Shown here piece after piece: positions 27,116 to 35,615 of a stretch of DNA of 64,000 nucleotides. Under the pieces are notes generated by a model. That model saw only the letters and a program-made list of their open reading frames with translations, was not told the DNA's origin and did no database searches. The stretch comes from Thiodiazotropha sp040507035 (GTDB lineage Bacteria; Pseudomonadota; Gammaproteobacteria; Chromatiales; Chromatiaceae). Position 1 is the first letter of the stretch; the number at the start of each line of letters is the position of its first letter. Location of the stretch: the NCBI GenBank assembly GCA_040507035.1, contig JBEVVR010000103.1, forward strand, positions 38,003-102,002, in the 5' to 3' direction. Both the position numbers and the translations under genes were made by a program.

Positions 27116-28165
27116 ATGAGTCTTGGACCGGTGATGCTCGATCTTGTGGGGGCATCTCTCTCCACGGATGAGAAACGCTTATTGTCCCTTCCGGCTGTGG
27201 GCGGTGTGATACTGTTCACTCGAAATTTTGAATCCCTTGGCCAGCTGGAGCAACTCTGCGCTGAGATACACGAGTTAAGAAACCCCCATCTGTTGATCGC
27301 CGTCGATCATGAGGGTGGCAGGGTGCAGCGGTTTCGCGAGGGATTTACACCGCTTCCACCGGCTGCCTGGTACGGTGAGCAGTATCAGAAGAATTCGGAA
27401 CAGGGCATGCAGCTGGCACAGCTGGGTGGTTGGTTGATGGCATCCGAACTGAGGGCCTGTGGCGTGGATTTCAGTTTCGCCCCGGTACTCGATATAGGTT
27501 TCGGCATCAGTGAGGTGATCGGCGACAGGGCGTTTTCCCAACAACCCGAGGTCGTTGCCCGACTGGCCAAGGCCTGGATGCATGGTTCGCACGACGCAGG
27601 CATGGCGGTAGTCGGTAAACATTTCCCCGGTCATGGTGGTGTCGAGGCCGACTCCCATTTGGCACTTCCGATAGATCAGCGCCGCTTCGAAGATCTTGAG
27701 ATGGAGGATCTGCGACCCTTTGAAACCATGATCCATGCCGGTATGGAGGCGATTATGCCGGCGCATGTAATCTACAGCCATATCGACAAGGAACTTGCCG
27801 GTTTTTCACCATTCTGGTTAAAGAAGGTGCTGAGGCAGCAGTTGGGATTCCAAGGGGTGATCTTCAGTGATGACCTGAATATGGCCGCGGCCGGGGAGGC
27901 GGGTGGTTATGGGGATAGAGCGGTGGCGGCGCTCTCTGCCGGCTGTGATATGGTTTTGATTTGCAACAATCGGCCCGCTGCCAGGGAGGTATTGGATCGC
28001 CTTAAAGATTACGAAGACCCGGCCGCCCATGTGCGCCTGGTTAGAATGCACGGCCGCAAACGGAAAAACCTGCCGCAGCTCCATCTGGATCCCCAGTGGA
28101 GAAGCGCTGTTAATCGCCTATCCGTGGCACCGGAAGTGATTAGCCTCGACCTGGGTACGGAATAG
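27116..28165 (+). CDS. nagZ: Beta-N-acetylhexosaminidase NagZ
   Basis: NagZ cleaves N-acetylglucosamine from 1,6-anhydromuropeptides in cell-wall recycling. The 349-residue family-3 glycosidase has GRVQRFREGFTPLP, the catalytic loop KHFPGHGGVEADSH (His173, Asp179) and the nucleophile region VIFSDDLNMAAA (Asp252). No signal peptide is seen, consistent with a cytoplasmic enzyme. It may work with the peptide importer and L,D-transpeptidase upstream in wall turnover, but that link is inference. hpt follows after 45 bases. Confidence 0.96.
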   Translation: MSLGPVMLDLVGASLSTDEKRLLSLPAVGGVILFTRNFESLGQLEQLCAEIHELRNPHLLIAVDHEGGRVQRFREGFTPLPPAAWYGEQYQKNSEQGMQLAQLGGWLMASELRACGVDFSFAPVLDIGFGISEVIGDRAFSQQPEVVARLAKAWMHGSHDAGMAVVGKHFPGHGGVEADSHLALPIDQRRFEDLEMEDLRPFETMIHAGMEAIMPAHVIYSHIDKELAGFSPFWLKKVLRQQLGFQGVIFSDDLNMAAAGEAGGYGDRAVAALSAGCDMVLICNNRPAAREVLDRLKDYEDPAAHVRLVRMHGRKRKNLPQLHLDPQWRSAVNRLSVAPEVISLDLGTE

Positions 28166-28210
28166 AGCTGTGATAGCTAAGTCGATTCGATTTATGGAAC
28201 GGTAATCACC

Positions 28211-28762
28211 ATGACTATATCTGCACAACAAGCGGCCGAAGTCTTGGCTGCCGCCGAACAAATCTACTCTACAGCAGATGTCGAGCAGGCACTCGATCGC
28301 CTGGCACTGGAGATTACCGGGAGACTCTCCGCCAAAGACCCGCTGGTGCTCTGTGTGTTGAACGGCGCACTCATTCCAACCGGACATCTGTTGACGCGTC
28401 TCAATTTTCCACTGCGGCACGACTATATCCATGCGACACGATACAGGGGTAAAACCAGCGGTGCTGAATTGGAATGGATTGGACGGCCGAGCACCACCTT
28501 GGCTGGTGAAACGGTGCTGGTCGTGGATGACATTTTCGACGAGGGTGTCACGCTTTCCGCTATTGTTGAGGGCTGCCGAGAGGCCGGAGCAAAATCGGTA
28601 TACACTGCCGTCTTGGTTGAAAAGCTGCGTGATCGAAAAGTTGGTTTTGTCCCCGATTTTGTTGGCCTGACTGTTGAGGACAGATATGTCTTTGGGTGTG
28701 GCATGGACTATATGGAATACCATAGAAATTTACCTGGTATTTATGCCGTGGCCAAGGATTAG
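28211..28762 (+). CDS. hpt: Hypoxanthine-guanine phosphoribosyltransferase
   Basis: The 183-residue enzyme transfers ribose phosphate from PRPP to hypoxanthine or guanine. The PRPP loop VLVVDDIFDEGVTL is clear, with the N-terminal LVLCVLNGALIPTGHLL and the C-terminal DRYVFGCGMDYMEYHRNLPGIYAV base-binding region. Its neighbour methylthioinosine phosphorylase (30372-31118) releases hypoxanthine, so the two fit one salvage route. It is preceded by GGAACGGTAATCACC. Confidence 0.93.
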   Translation: MTISAQQAAEVLAAAEQIYSTADVEQALDRLALEITGRLSAKDPLVLCVLNGALIPTGHLLTRLNFPLRHDYIHATRYRGKTSGAELEWIGRPSTTLAGETVLVVDDIFDEGVTLSAIVEGCREAGAKSVYTAVLVEKLRDRKVGFVPDFVGLTVEDRYVFGCGMDYMEYHRNLPGIYAVAKD

Positions 28763-28795
28763 GTAATTTCCCTAAGGCTTGATCTTCGCGCTAAA

Positions 28796-28819
28796 GGGTA
28801 ATCCCCCTGAGGATTACCT
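28796..28819 (+). terminator. Hairpin after hpt, weak terminator candidate
   Basis: GGTAATCC (28797-28804) pairs with GGATTACC (28811-28818) around a six-base loop. The following TCATTATGCTTC is not a good T-run. An overlapping alternative pairing with TTTCCCTAA upstream is possible. Confidence 0.4.
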
Positions 28820-28986
28820 CATTATGCTTCTAATGACCTGTGTCTATTGCCATTTCTCAATTATTGGTGCAAGCTTGTTAGTAATAGGCAGAGCCTGGCG
28901 AAGATCGGGCAGCGTATTTCTTTCACTGTGTTGCTTGTACCTGCGTAACCAGGACAGGAGGCTAACGATTTAATGGAGGGTGGAAC

Positions 28987-29427
28987 GTGACTAATTTAGA
29001 AAGCCTGAAAGGCAGTCATACTGATATGCAGGAGATTATCAGTGATCTCAGGGCTATGATGACCAAGGAGCAGTTGAGTATACGTCCAAATGCTATGACG
29101 GCTCATAAAATGATCTGCGAGCTTGCAGACAAGATGAAGCTGCATATGTCCGAGCAGGACAGAGGTATCTACCCAGATTTGCTGACTCACCATGATCCTA
29201 AGTTGAAATCGATGGCATGGGGATTTTTGAATGGTCAGAAACCGATGCGAAAGCAGTTTGAGACCTACCAAAGCCGCTGGCTGAAGAACTGCGATTTCAA
29301 TTTCACCGATGAGTTTATTGCCGATACATTCGAAATCTTCGACATGATCGAAGACCGTATTCAGCGCGAGGAGACGATCCTGATCCCTACACTAGAAAAG
29401 TCCGGAGTATTTGCTCGGGCCATATAA
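28987..29427 (+). CDS. Hemerythrin-domain protein
   Basis: A 146-residue all-helical protein starts at GTG behind TGGAGGG. Possible iron ligands are His11, His40, His53 with Glu56, and acidic residues in the last helix (DRIQREETILIPTLEK). This matches hemerythrin HHE-type proteins, which bind oxygen or nitric oxide or sense redox state. The full set of canonical ligands is not certain by eye. A strong terminator follows. Confidence 0.75.
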   Translation: MTNLESLKGSHTDMQEIISDLRAMMTKEQLSIRPNAMTAHKMICELADKMKLHMSEQDRGIYPDLLTHHDPKLKSMAWGFLNGQKPMRKQFETYQSRWLKNCDFNFTDEFIADTFEIFDMIEDRIQREETILIPTLEKSGVFARAI

Positions 29428-29462
29428 ACGCTTATCAGGATATATGGAGGAGACTCTGGAGG

Positions 29463-29491
29463 GGGGTGATTGGTTCACCCCTTTTTTTTTT
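29463..29491 (+). terminator. Rho-independent terminator after the hemerythrin gene
   Basis: GGGGTGA (29463-29469) pairs with TCACCCC (29475-29481) around TTGGT, followed by ten T residues. Textbook form. Confidence 0.9.
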
Positions 29492-29637
29492 GCGCGCCTG
29501 CCCGTGAAGACCCATTCAAGCCTGGCCCTTGTTTTTCATGTTTCAAGCATGGCAACCAATCCCTAGAAGAACTATTATACCTCCCCGAATCAGATCCGAT
29601 TCATCCCATATAGCAACAACCCCTGGGGAGGTAGAGA

Positions 29638-30243
29638 GTGGGCGTACTCGTTGGCCGTAAGGCACCAGACTTTTCTGCAGCAGCCGTGCTTGGTGATGGC
29701 ACTATTACCGATGACTTCAACTTTGTAGAACAAACGAGGGATAGATATGCAGTGCTTTTCTTCTATCCACTTGACTTTACGTTTGTCTGCCCTTCTGAAT
29801 TGATCGCCTTTGACCATCGCTTGGACGAATTCAAAAAGCGCAATGTCGAGGTCATAGGCTGTTCAATCGATTCTCACTTTACACACAATGCGTGGCGCAA
29901 CACGCCGCTTAATGAAGGGGGTATCGGTGCGGTAGGCTATCCTTTGGTTGCCGATCTGGACCATGCTATCTGTAAAGCCTATGACGTTGAAACAGAGGAT
30001 GGAAAAGTCGCGTACCGTGGTTCATTCCTGATCGATAAGAGCGGGATTGTTCGGCACCAGGTTGTCAATGACCTAGCGCTCGGTCGCAACATCGATGAGA
30101 TGTTACGCATGATAGACGCATTACAATTCAATGAAGCCCATGGCGAGGTCTGTCCCGCTGGTTGGAAAGAGGGTGATGCGGGAATGCAGGGAACACCGCA
30201 AGGTGTCGCAGACTACCTGGCGGATCACGCCGAGACCCTTTAG
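29638..30243 (+). CDS. Typical 2-Cys peroxiredoxin (AhpC/Prx1 type)
   Basis: A 201-residue peroxide reductase starts at GTG behind GGGGAGGTAGAGA. The peroxidatic cysteine is Cys51 in FYPLDFTFVCPSE and the resolving cysteine is Cys172 in EVCPAGW. The C-terminal extension matches Prx1/AhpC-type enzymes. It reduces hydrogen peroxide and alkyl peroxides using a thioredoxin-like donor. It is followed by a stem-loop. Confidence 0.94.
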   Translation: MGVLVGRKAPDFSAAAVLGDGTITDDFNFVEQTRDRYAVLFFYPLDFTFVCPSELIAFDHRLDEFKKRNVEVIGCSIDSHFTHNAWRNTPLNEGGIGAVGYPLVADLDHAICKAYDVETEDGKVAYRGSFLIDKSGIVRHQVVNDLALGRNIDEMLRMIDALQFNEAHGEVCPAGWKEGDAGMQGTPQGVADYLADHAETL

Positions 30244-30262
30244 CTTTAGTTTTTATCAGAGT

Positions 30263-30289
30263 CTTGGGTCGATACGCTATCGGCCCAAG
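30263..30289 (+). terminator. Stem-loop after the peroxiredoxin gene
   Basis: A 12-bp stem with one G-T pair runs from CTTGGGTCGATA (30263-30274) to TATCGGCCCAAG (30278-30289) around CGC. It lies 19 bases after the stop. No T-run follows directly, so it may stabilise the 3' end rather than terminate. Confidence 0.5.
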
Positions 30290-30371
30290 TCTTCAACTGC
30301 GTCGCCGTTTTTTTACTCAAACAGTCGATGTACAATGCGAGACTGACTAGCAAACGATACAACATTCAAGA

Positions 30372-31118
30372 ATGACAAAACTGGCCATTATCGGCGGTAC
30401 TGGGCTGGACCAGATTCCGGACCTGGAGATTACCCATCGAGAAGTCTGCCACACTCCATTCGGGGAACCATCGGCAGCGTTGACTCACGGCACTATCTCT
30501 GGACATGATGTGGTATTTCTTCCCCGTCATGGCGCTTCCCATATGATTCCTCCACATCTCGTTAACTACCGGGCGAACCTGTGGGCGTTGAGGCATGTGG
30601 GTGTCCAGACCATACTGGGCGTCGCCGCAGTTGGGGGCATAACCGCAAATATGGCGCCAGGGCGTATCGTTATTCCCGATCAGATCATCGATTATACCTT
30701 TGGCCGTGAGCATACCATTTTCGATAATGACCTGAGCCATGTGACCCATATCGATTTCACCCATCCCTACTGCGAGGAGTTGCGCCAAGCTTTGCTTGAG
30801 GCCGGCCACAACAGCAAGGTGAATCCGCTAGCGGGTGGCACTTATGGTGCGACTCAAGGTCCGAGATTGGAGACCGCAGCCGAGATCCTTCGCATGGAGA
30901 GGGATGGATGCGATATCGTCGGCATGACAGGGATGCCTGAAGCGGCTTTGGCAAGGGAGTTCAACCTCTGCTACGGCTCCTGTGCGGTTATCTCCAACTG
31001 GGCAGCGGGAAAAACCGATACAGTGATCGATATGAAAGAGATCGAAAAGAATCTCAAGCAAGGGATGGAACAGGTGAAGTCGCTGCTGGTGGAGCTGCTC
31101 ATACAGGATGCCGGGTAA
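30372..31118 (+). CDS. S-methyl-5'-thioinosine phosphorylase
   Basis: A 248-residue purine nucleoside phosphorylase of the MTAP/MTIP branch. It begins LAIIGGTGLDQIPDLE, has the phosphate-binding FLPRHGASHMIPPHLVNYRA, then GTYGATQGPRLETAAEI and DIVGMTGMPEAALARE. In Pseudomonas the homologue beside nagZ acts on methylthioinosine, giving hypoxanthine and methylthioribose phosphate. The same neighbourhood (nagZ, hpt) here favours that assignment over adenosine-type MTAP, but specificity residues were not checked. Confidence 0.85.
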   Translation: MTKLAIIGGTGLDQIPDLEITHREVCHTPFGEPSAALTHGTISGHDVVFLPRHGASHMIPPHLVNYRANLWALRHVGVQTILGVAAVGGITANMAPGRIVIPDQIIDYTFGREHTIFDNDLSHVTHIDFTHPYCEELRQALLEAGHNSKVNPLAGGTYGATQGPRLETAAEILRMERDGCDIVGMTGMPEAALAREFNLCYGSCAVISNWAAGKTDTVIDMKEIEKNLKQGMEQVKSLLVELLIQDAG

Positions 31119-31212
31119 TTGAATCGTTAGAAGTCAGTGCCCTGAGGGATGCAAAAAAACAATTAAAATCAATACTTAATTAAATTTATATAATGTCTAT
31201 TCTAACTTTAGG

Positions 31213-31629
31213 CCGCGAGCTACATGGCGATGCTTTTTAAGTTCACTCTATGCCAACGGTAATGGATTACGCGTCGATATCAACACGGCGATCTATTGCT
31301 GGAAGCGTTCCGTCGACAAGGGTCATCGGGATGCCACAGGAAGAGAGAGGATCCCCAAGAAATCATCAGCATGAAACTTCGCGATAATGAACCGCTGGTA
31401 CTCTCTAGAATCGATGAATGGTTGCAAGAGCCCTGGTATGGAGATCCTCTCTCTCTAGGGAGAGGGTTAATTTGCGCTCCGGGCCAAGTCTCGATAGTGT
31501 TGTCGTCAAACAGCTCGGCATGGGACAATCCATGGTTGTAATGATCGCCAGGGTGACTGCTACAGGATTCTTGACCCTGAAGACTCTGGCCTCGGCTGGA
31601 TTGCAAGTTGGTTAGTGCTAAAGCACTAA
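31213..31629 (+). pseudogene. Frameshifted remnant of a Sel1-repeat / SH3-domain protein
   Basis: Three reading frames must be joined to read this stretch. From 31246 one frame gives LYANGNGLRVDINTAIYCWK and KGHRDA, a Sel1-type repeat. From 31371 another gives DNEPLVLSRIDEWLQEPWYG. From about 31467 a third gives RVNLRSGPSLDSVVVKQLG, a bacterial SH3 start. The third passes back to the first frame near 31550 as GDCYRILDPEDSGLGWIASW and stops at 31629. At least two shifts are needed, so the gene is broken unless the sequence has errors. A CT-rich palindrome-like patch lies at one junction (31444-31467). Confidence 0.65.
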
Positions 31630-31711
31630 TTACTAGATATATTTTGAGACCCAATCACGGATTGGGTTAGAATAGTGCCGAAATAATATGGCATGCCAGA
31701 GGGGAATTAAT

Positions 31712-32890
31712 ATGGCTGATGAGACAACCAATGCAGATGAAAAAGTAGAGAAGGAGCCGGTGAAAAAGACAGCGACAGTCAAGAAAAAGGTTGCGAAGAA
31801 GAAGAGTGCGAAAAAGAAGGTTGCAAAGAAGAAAGCGGCAACGAAGAAGAAGGTAACGGCAAAAAAGAAGTCCGAGCCAGCCCGATCGGGGAAGACACCT
31901 CCCGTTTCAACAACAAAGAGTGAATCAAAGCCGGCAACCCCAACAGCCGTCGCGGCAGCCAGTGCCATGGCCTCCAGGGATGCATACGCAGCGAGCGGTG
32001 ATAAGCCTGCCTCTTCAAATGTAGCGGTTCATACAGAGCTTAAAAAAGATACCATAGTGGAGGAATCCTCGATGACAACTCAAACGAAGGGTACAGGGGG
32101 CTTTTGGTTAAAAGTCATTTTCTGGCTCGTTATCATCATACTGGCCTTTATGTATATCAGATCCTTGGCCAAGAACCCGCAATCGGATAGTACTGCGACA
32201 ACAACAGCTGTCGAGCAGGAGGCGGTTGAGGCCGCATCCACAGAAGATGCATCTACAGAGGCTGCGTCTACTGAGGCCGTGTCCACTGAAGCCTCATCCA
32301 CAGAGACCGCCTCCTCCGAGCCTGCCTCAGAGGCAGATCAGGGTGAGGAGGAGCAAGGTTGGTCTATATTCTCCACCATCAAAGAGAAGCTTACCGAGTC
32401 TGAGAATGTAACAGCATCGAATGAGGCTGAGACTGCAGAGGGCTCTGAGATGAGCGCCGAGGGTCAACAGGCGACCTCAGAGACGGCTGCTGAAAGCGTC
32501 GACGAGCAGGCTGTGGCCGGGTCCGAGACTGCTGGTTCAAGTGAACAGTCTCAAGAGGGGGCAAGCGAAGGCGAAGCCGCGGCGACTGCGGATCCCAGTG
32601 TCGCGTCTCAGAGTGAATCAACCTCGACATCCACGGAGCAAACGGCGCCCCAGTCCATTCGCGATCTGCATGCAGAGTCGGTGAGCAAGATCCTCAAGGA
32701 GTTCGACGATCTTCGTGATGCCGCCAGGGCGGAGATGGAGGCGATGCGGAACTTGATGCAGGCTGAACGTGAGCTGCAGGAAGCGATGGCGCCACCACCG
32801 CCACGTCCATGGCCTGGGCGCCCTGGCTACGCACCTTATGGTGGCTATCCCCCCGCTCAGCAAGGCTATTCACCCTACTACACGCGTTAA
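31712..32890 (+). CDS. Lysine-rich, membrane-anchored low-complexity protein
   Basis: ATG 31712 has AGAGGGGAA upstream and gives a 392-residue protein. Residues 14-50 are lysine/alanine repeats (KKKVAKKKSAKKKV) like histone H1 or AlgP tails. One membrane segment (FWLKVIFWLVIIILAFMYI) lies near 124-143. It is followed by a long Ser/Thr/Glu/Ala stretch with TEAAS/TEAVS-type repeats. After it comes a predicted coiled coil (ESVSKILKEFDDLRDAARAE) and a Pro/Tyr/Gly-rich tail. The basic end should be cytoplasmic, where it could bind nucleic acid. The acidic part should be periplasmic. No family function is claimed. Confidence 0.8.
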   Translation: MADETTNADEKVEKEPVKKTATVKKKVAKKKSAKKKVAKKKAATKKKVTAKKKSEPARSGKTPPVSTTKSESKPATPTAVAAASAMASRDAYAASGDKPASSNVAVHTELKKDTIVEESSMTTQTKGTGGFWLKVIFWLVIIILAFMYIRSLAKNPQSDSTATTTAVEQEAVEAASTEDASTEAASTEAVSTEASSTETASSEPASEADQGEEEQGWSIFSTIKEKLTESENVTASNEAETAEGSEMSAEGQQATSETAAESVDEQAVAGSETAGSSEQSQEGASEGEAAATADPSVASQSESTSTSTEQTAPQSIRDLHAESVSKILKEFDDLRDAARAEMEAMRNLMQAERELQEAMAPPPPRPWPGRPGYAPYGGYPPAQQGYSPYYTR

Positions 32891-32896
32891 ATGAAA

Positions 32897-32918
32897 ACGG
32901 GCGCATGGTGGCGCCCGT
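32897..32918 (+). terminator. GC-rich stem-loop after the lysine-rich gene
   Basis: ACGGGCGC (32897-32904) pairs with GCGCCCGT (32911-32918) around ATGGTG, six bases after the stop. It lacks a T-run and precedes a second, clearer hairpin. Confidence 0.45.
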
Positions 32919-32929
32919 GTTGCTGATCA

Positions 32930-32962
32930 AAACCCCGGTGTTTGCCGCCGGGGTTTATTTTT
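32930..32962. terminator. Bidirectional terminator between lysine-rich gene and tpx
   Basis: AAACCCCGG (32930-32938) pairs with CCGGGGTTT (32948-32956). It is followed by ATTTTT on the plus strand. On the minus strand the end of the same stem gives only a short T-run. It lies between two convergent genes and overlaps the tpx 3' end. Confidence 0.75.
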
Positions 32963-33461
32963 AGTTGAGATGGGCCAGCGCCTGGTCGTAGTCGGGTTCC
33001 TGGACGATTTCCGGTACCAGCTGGGTATAGAGCACCTTATTGTTCTCATCCAGAACCACCACAGCACGGGCACAGATACCGGCCAATGGGCCGTCAGTTA
33101 TCAGAACACCGTAATCTTTAGCGAAATTACGGTTGCGCATCATCGACAGCGAGACCACATTGTCGATTCCCTCGGCACTGCAAAAACGTCCCTGGGCAAA
33201 GGGGAGGTCAGCAGAGACCACCAGGGCGACAGAATTGGCTTTATCTCCCATCGCCTGATTGAATTTAACGGTTGAAGTCGCGCAAACGCCTGTATCCAGG
33301 CTTGGTACGATGTTCAGTAATTTTCTCTTGCCTGCATAGTTGCCGAGAGAGACATCTGAAAGGTCGGCAGCCGCGAGGGAGAAATCAGGCGCCTGCGAAC
33401 CTACAGCCGGGAGCTCGCCATTGGTGTTGATTTGATTGCCTTCAAGGGTAATTGTAGCCAT
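32961..33461 (-). CDS. tpx: Thiol peroxidase Tpx
   Basis: A 166-residue atypical 2-Cys peroxiredoxin. The peroxidatic cysteine is Cys60 in SLDTGVCATST and the resolving cysteine Cys94 in QGRFCSAEGI. VGSQAPDFSL and LSMMRNRNFAKDYGV are typical for Tpx. It reduces lipid-type hydroperoxides with thioredoxin. It is the second peroxidase within 4 kb, the first being at 29638. Confidence 0.96.
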   Translation of the reverse strand: MATITLEGNQINTNGELPAVGSQAPDFSLAAADLSDVSLGNYAGKRKLLNIVPSLDTGVCATSTVKFNQAMGDKANSVALVVSADLPFAQGRFCSAEGIDNVVSLSMMRNRNFAKDYGVLITDGPLAGICARAVVVLDENNKVLYTQLVPEIVQEPDYDQALAHLN

Positions 33462-33702
33462 TTATCTTTCCTGTTCTTGGTCTAAAGGGGGTTTGTCGAA
33501 ATCTTAACAGGCCAATTGTAGTAACAACGGGGGCAGTGAAAAACCCTAAATTGCAATAGTTACTTCTGCTGCCATGTTGACAGGGTGGCTGGCGGGATGA
33601 AATTGAATGGCGTATCGATTGGCAGCGATTCGCTGTCGAAGGGGTAGCGAGCGTTCGCTCGTGATTGCAAGGATGCCTTGCTGAATGGTGGGTATGGATC
33701 CT

Positions 33703-33930
33703 TTAGCCAGGTATGTCCCGTGAGGTCCAGTTGATATTAAGCAGTTTCATCGCCCCTGATGGCAGCAGCAGGAGTGTGGCAAGTAGCAACAACTCATACC
33801 AATGCAGAGTGACAAGATTGGTGGATCCTGTGTATTGATGCCATAGATAAAGGGTATAAGCCAACATGGGTGTGTAGAGGGCGCCGATAGTGAAGCTGGT
33901 TAATAGAAGTTTGAGTTTCTGAACTATCAT
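33703..33930 (-). CDS. Small two-helix membrane protein, unknown
   Basis: About 75 residues from ATG 33930 (a TTG at 33942 would add four). Two hydrophobic segments (LLLTSFTIGALYTPMLAYTLYL and WYELLLLATLLLLPSGAMKLL) suggest an inner-membrane hairpin. I recognise no family. No good ribosome site is visible, so its reality is moderate. It stands alone between tpx and a FAH gene on the other strand. Confidence 0.45.
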   Translation of the reverse strand: MIVQKLKLLLTSFTIGALYTPMLAYTLYLWHQYTGSTNLVTLHWYELLLLATLLLLPSGAMKLLNINWTSRDIPG

Positions 33931-34084
33931 ATTATGCGGCAAAGGAAGTGAGTTCCTGCTGGTTTGGTTTGTTGTTGCATGAATCCGTCAATCTAAATCT
34001 ATAGTGGCACTGTGATTATGTTCTTGAGTTGAAAGTCTTTATTTGATGCTAATAGAGGAATAACATTACTCAAATAGGAATTAG

Positions 34085-34867
34085 ATGAGGAATATGGGAA
34101 TGAAACAGTGGGTTCGCTATGAACATCAGGGCGTGAAGGGCTTCGGCACCTTGAGTGGTAACCAGATAACTGTCTACCAGGGCGATATGTATAACAGGGC
34201 GGAATCAACCGAGGTAATTCTATCCTTAGAAGCGGTCAAGTTGTTAACACCCTGTGAACCCACAACGATGATTGCCTTGTGGAACAATTTTCATTCAAGG
34301 GCGGCAAAAGAGGGCTGGAGCAGGCCCAATCATCCCCTCTACTTCATGAAGGCAAGTACTTCGTTTCTCCCACCGGGAGGGACAATCAGACGGCCCCAGG
34401 CATATGACGGCCCTGTGGTCTATGAAGGTGAGCTCGGTATTGTTATCGGCAAACAGTGCAGCAATATCAGTGAGGATGAAGTCGATGACTATGTATTCGG
34501 TTATACCTGCGTCAATGATGTCACTGCCCGAGGTTTGTTGAGGGAGGATCCCTTATTTGTCCACTGGACGCGGGCGAAGAGCTTTGACACCTTTAGTGCC
34601 GTCGGGCCACTTATTGCTACCGGCCTGGACGCGACGACCTTAACAGTCAGGACCCTGGTTGATGGTGTTGAGTTACAGAACTATCCAGTGACCGACATGT
34701 TTTTCAAACCCCGCCAGATCGTCAGTCTTCTCTCCCACGATATGACGCTGCAGGCTGGAGATATTATTGCTTGTGGTACATCCCTTGGCGCCGGCCCTAT
34801 GCAACATGGATCCACCGTGGAGGTAGTGATAGACGGGATCGGGACTTTGGTGAATGAATTTGCCTAA
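34085..34867 (+). CDS. Fumarylacetoacetate hydrolase family protein
   Basis: A 260-residue FAH-fold enzyme. Metal-binding acidic residues appear in VVYEGELGIVIGK (E-x-E pattern) and in CVNDVTARGL; KSFDTFSAVGPLI and GDIIACGTSLGAGPM are typical. The family includes hydratases, isomerases, acylpyruvases and oxaloacetate decarboxylases acting on beta-diketo acids, so the substrate is open. Three in-frame ATGs (34085, 34094, 34100) are close; the first follows AGGAATTAG. It is convergent, with a four-base gap, to the exporter gene. Confidence 0.88.
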   Translation: MRNMGMKQWVRYEHQGVKGFGTLSGNQITVYQGDMYNRAESTEVILSLEAVKLLTPCEPTTMIALWNNFHSRAAKEGWSRPNHPLYFMKASTSFLPPGGTIRRPQAYDGPVVYEGELGIVIGKQCSNISEDEVDDYVFGYTCVNDVTARGLLREDPLFVHWTRAKSFDTFSAVGPLIATGLDATTLTVRTLVDGVELQNYPVTDMFFKPRQIVSLLSHDMTLQAGDIIACGTSLGAGPMQHGSTVEVVIDGIGTLVNEFA

Positions 34868-34871
34868 AAGC

Positions 34872-35615
34872 CTACTTCAATAATAGGGCGAGGCCGCTAA
34901 ACACCAGCAGCATGCTGATGGCGCGTTGAAAGGTCTGCTGCGACATATTGGTATGGATACGGCCGCCGATGTACATTCCGACAACCATCACCGGTACAGC
35001 AAAAGCCATCATCAATATCAGGTCCATGGTGAAAAAACCCGTGAAAACATAGCCTGCGAGGCGGCCAGCGCCATCGAGTAGAAAGATGGTCGCGAAAGTG
35101 GCTCTGAATTGGGTTTTCTCTATTTTGCGGAATTTCAGGTACAAGACATAAAAGGGGCCACCGGTGCCATACAGCGTACCGATCATTCCCCCCAGGCTTC
35201 CTGCGGGAACCGACCAATAAGAGGGTATGAGATCTTTGCCGGAAAAGGAGAAGAGCGAATAGACGGCAAACATCAATATGAAGACACCCAAACCTAATTT
35301 CAGTGCCTCCATATCTACGGATTTGAAGAGAAAGAGAGCGCCCAGTACACCGGCGATGGCAAAGGGCAACAGGGAGACGATCTCTTTCCACTGAATCGCT
35401 TCCCTGTGTTTGATGCCATGGCTGGCTGAGGCCATATAGTCAAGAAAGACAATTAATGGCACAGCCACAGTGAGTGGCATCATCAAAGCCAGCAATGGGA
35501 TCGCGATAAGGCCGGAGCCAAAGCCGGCAATACCCCGCACCAGGTAAGCCAGGCTGATAATGCCTGTGGCAAACACAAGATGGGTAAGGGAGAGAGACTC
35601 AATCACAGCATCCAC
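34872..35615 (-). CDS. TauE/SafE (TSUP) family sulfite/organosulfonate exporter
   Basis: A 247-residue inner-membrane protein with about seven to eight membrane segments. It opens with LVFATGIISLAYLVRGIAGFGSGLIAIPLLAL, the conserved GxGSG-type motif of the first TSUP repeat. The second repeat has GGMIGTLYGTGGPFYVLYL. Members export sulfite, sulfoacetate or related anions. Substrate is not assignable here. A sulfur-oxidising lifestyle would fit but is not shown. Confidence 0.88.
   Translation of the reverse strand: MDAVIESLSLTHLVFATGIISLAYLVRGIAGFGSGLIAIPLLALMMPLTVAVPLIVFLDYMASASHGIKHREAIQWKEIVSLLPFAIAGVLGALFLFKSVDMEALKLGLGVFILMFAVYSLFSFSGKDLIPSYWSVPAGSLGGMIGTLYGTGGPFYVLYLKFRKIEKTQFRATFATIFLLDGAGRLAGYVFTGFFTMDLILMMAFAVPVMVVGMYIGGRIHTNMSQQTFQRAISMLLVFSGLALLLK

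Noticed and set aside
28779..28973. 64-codon frame after hpt
   Set aside because: It overlaps the hairpin, has no ribosome site or recognisable domain, and lies in a terminator region.
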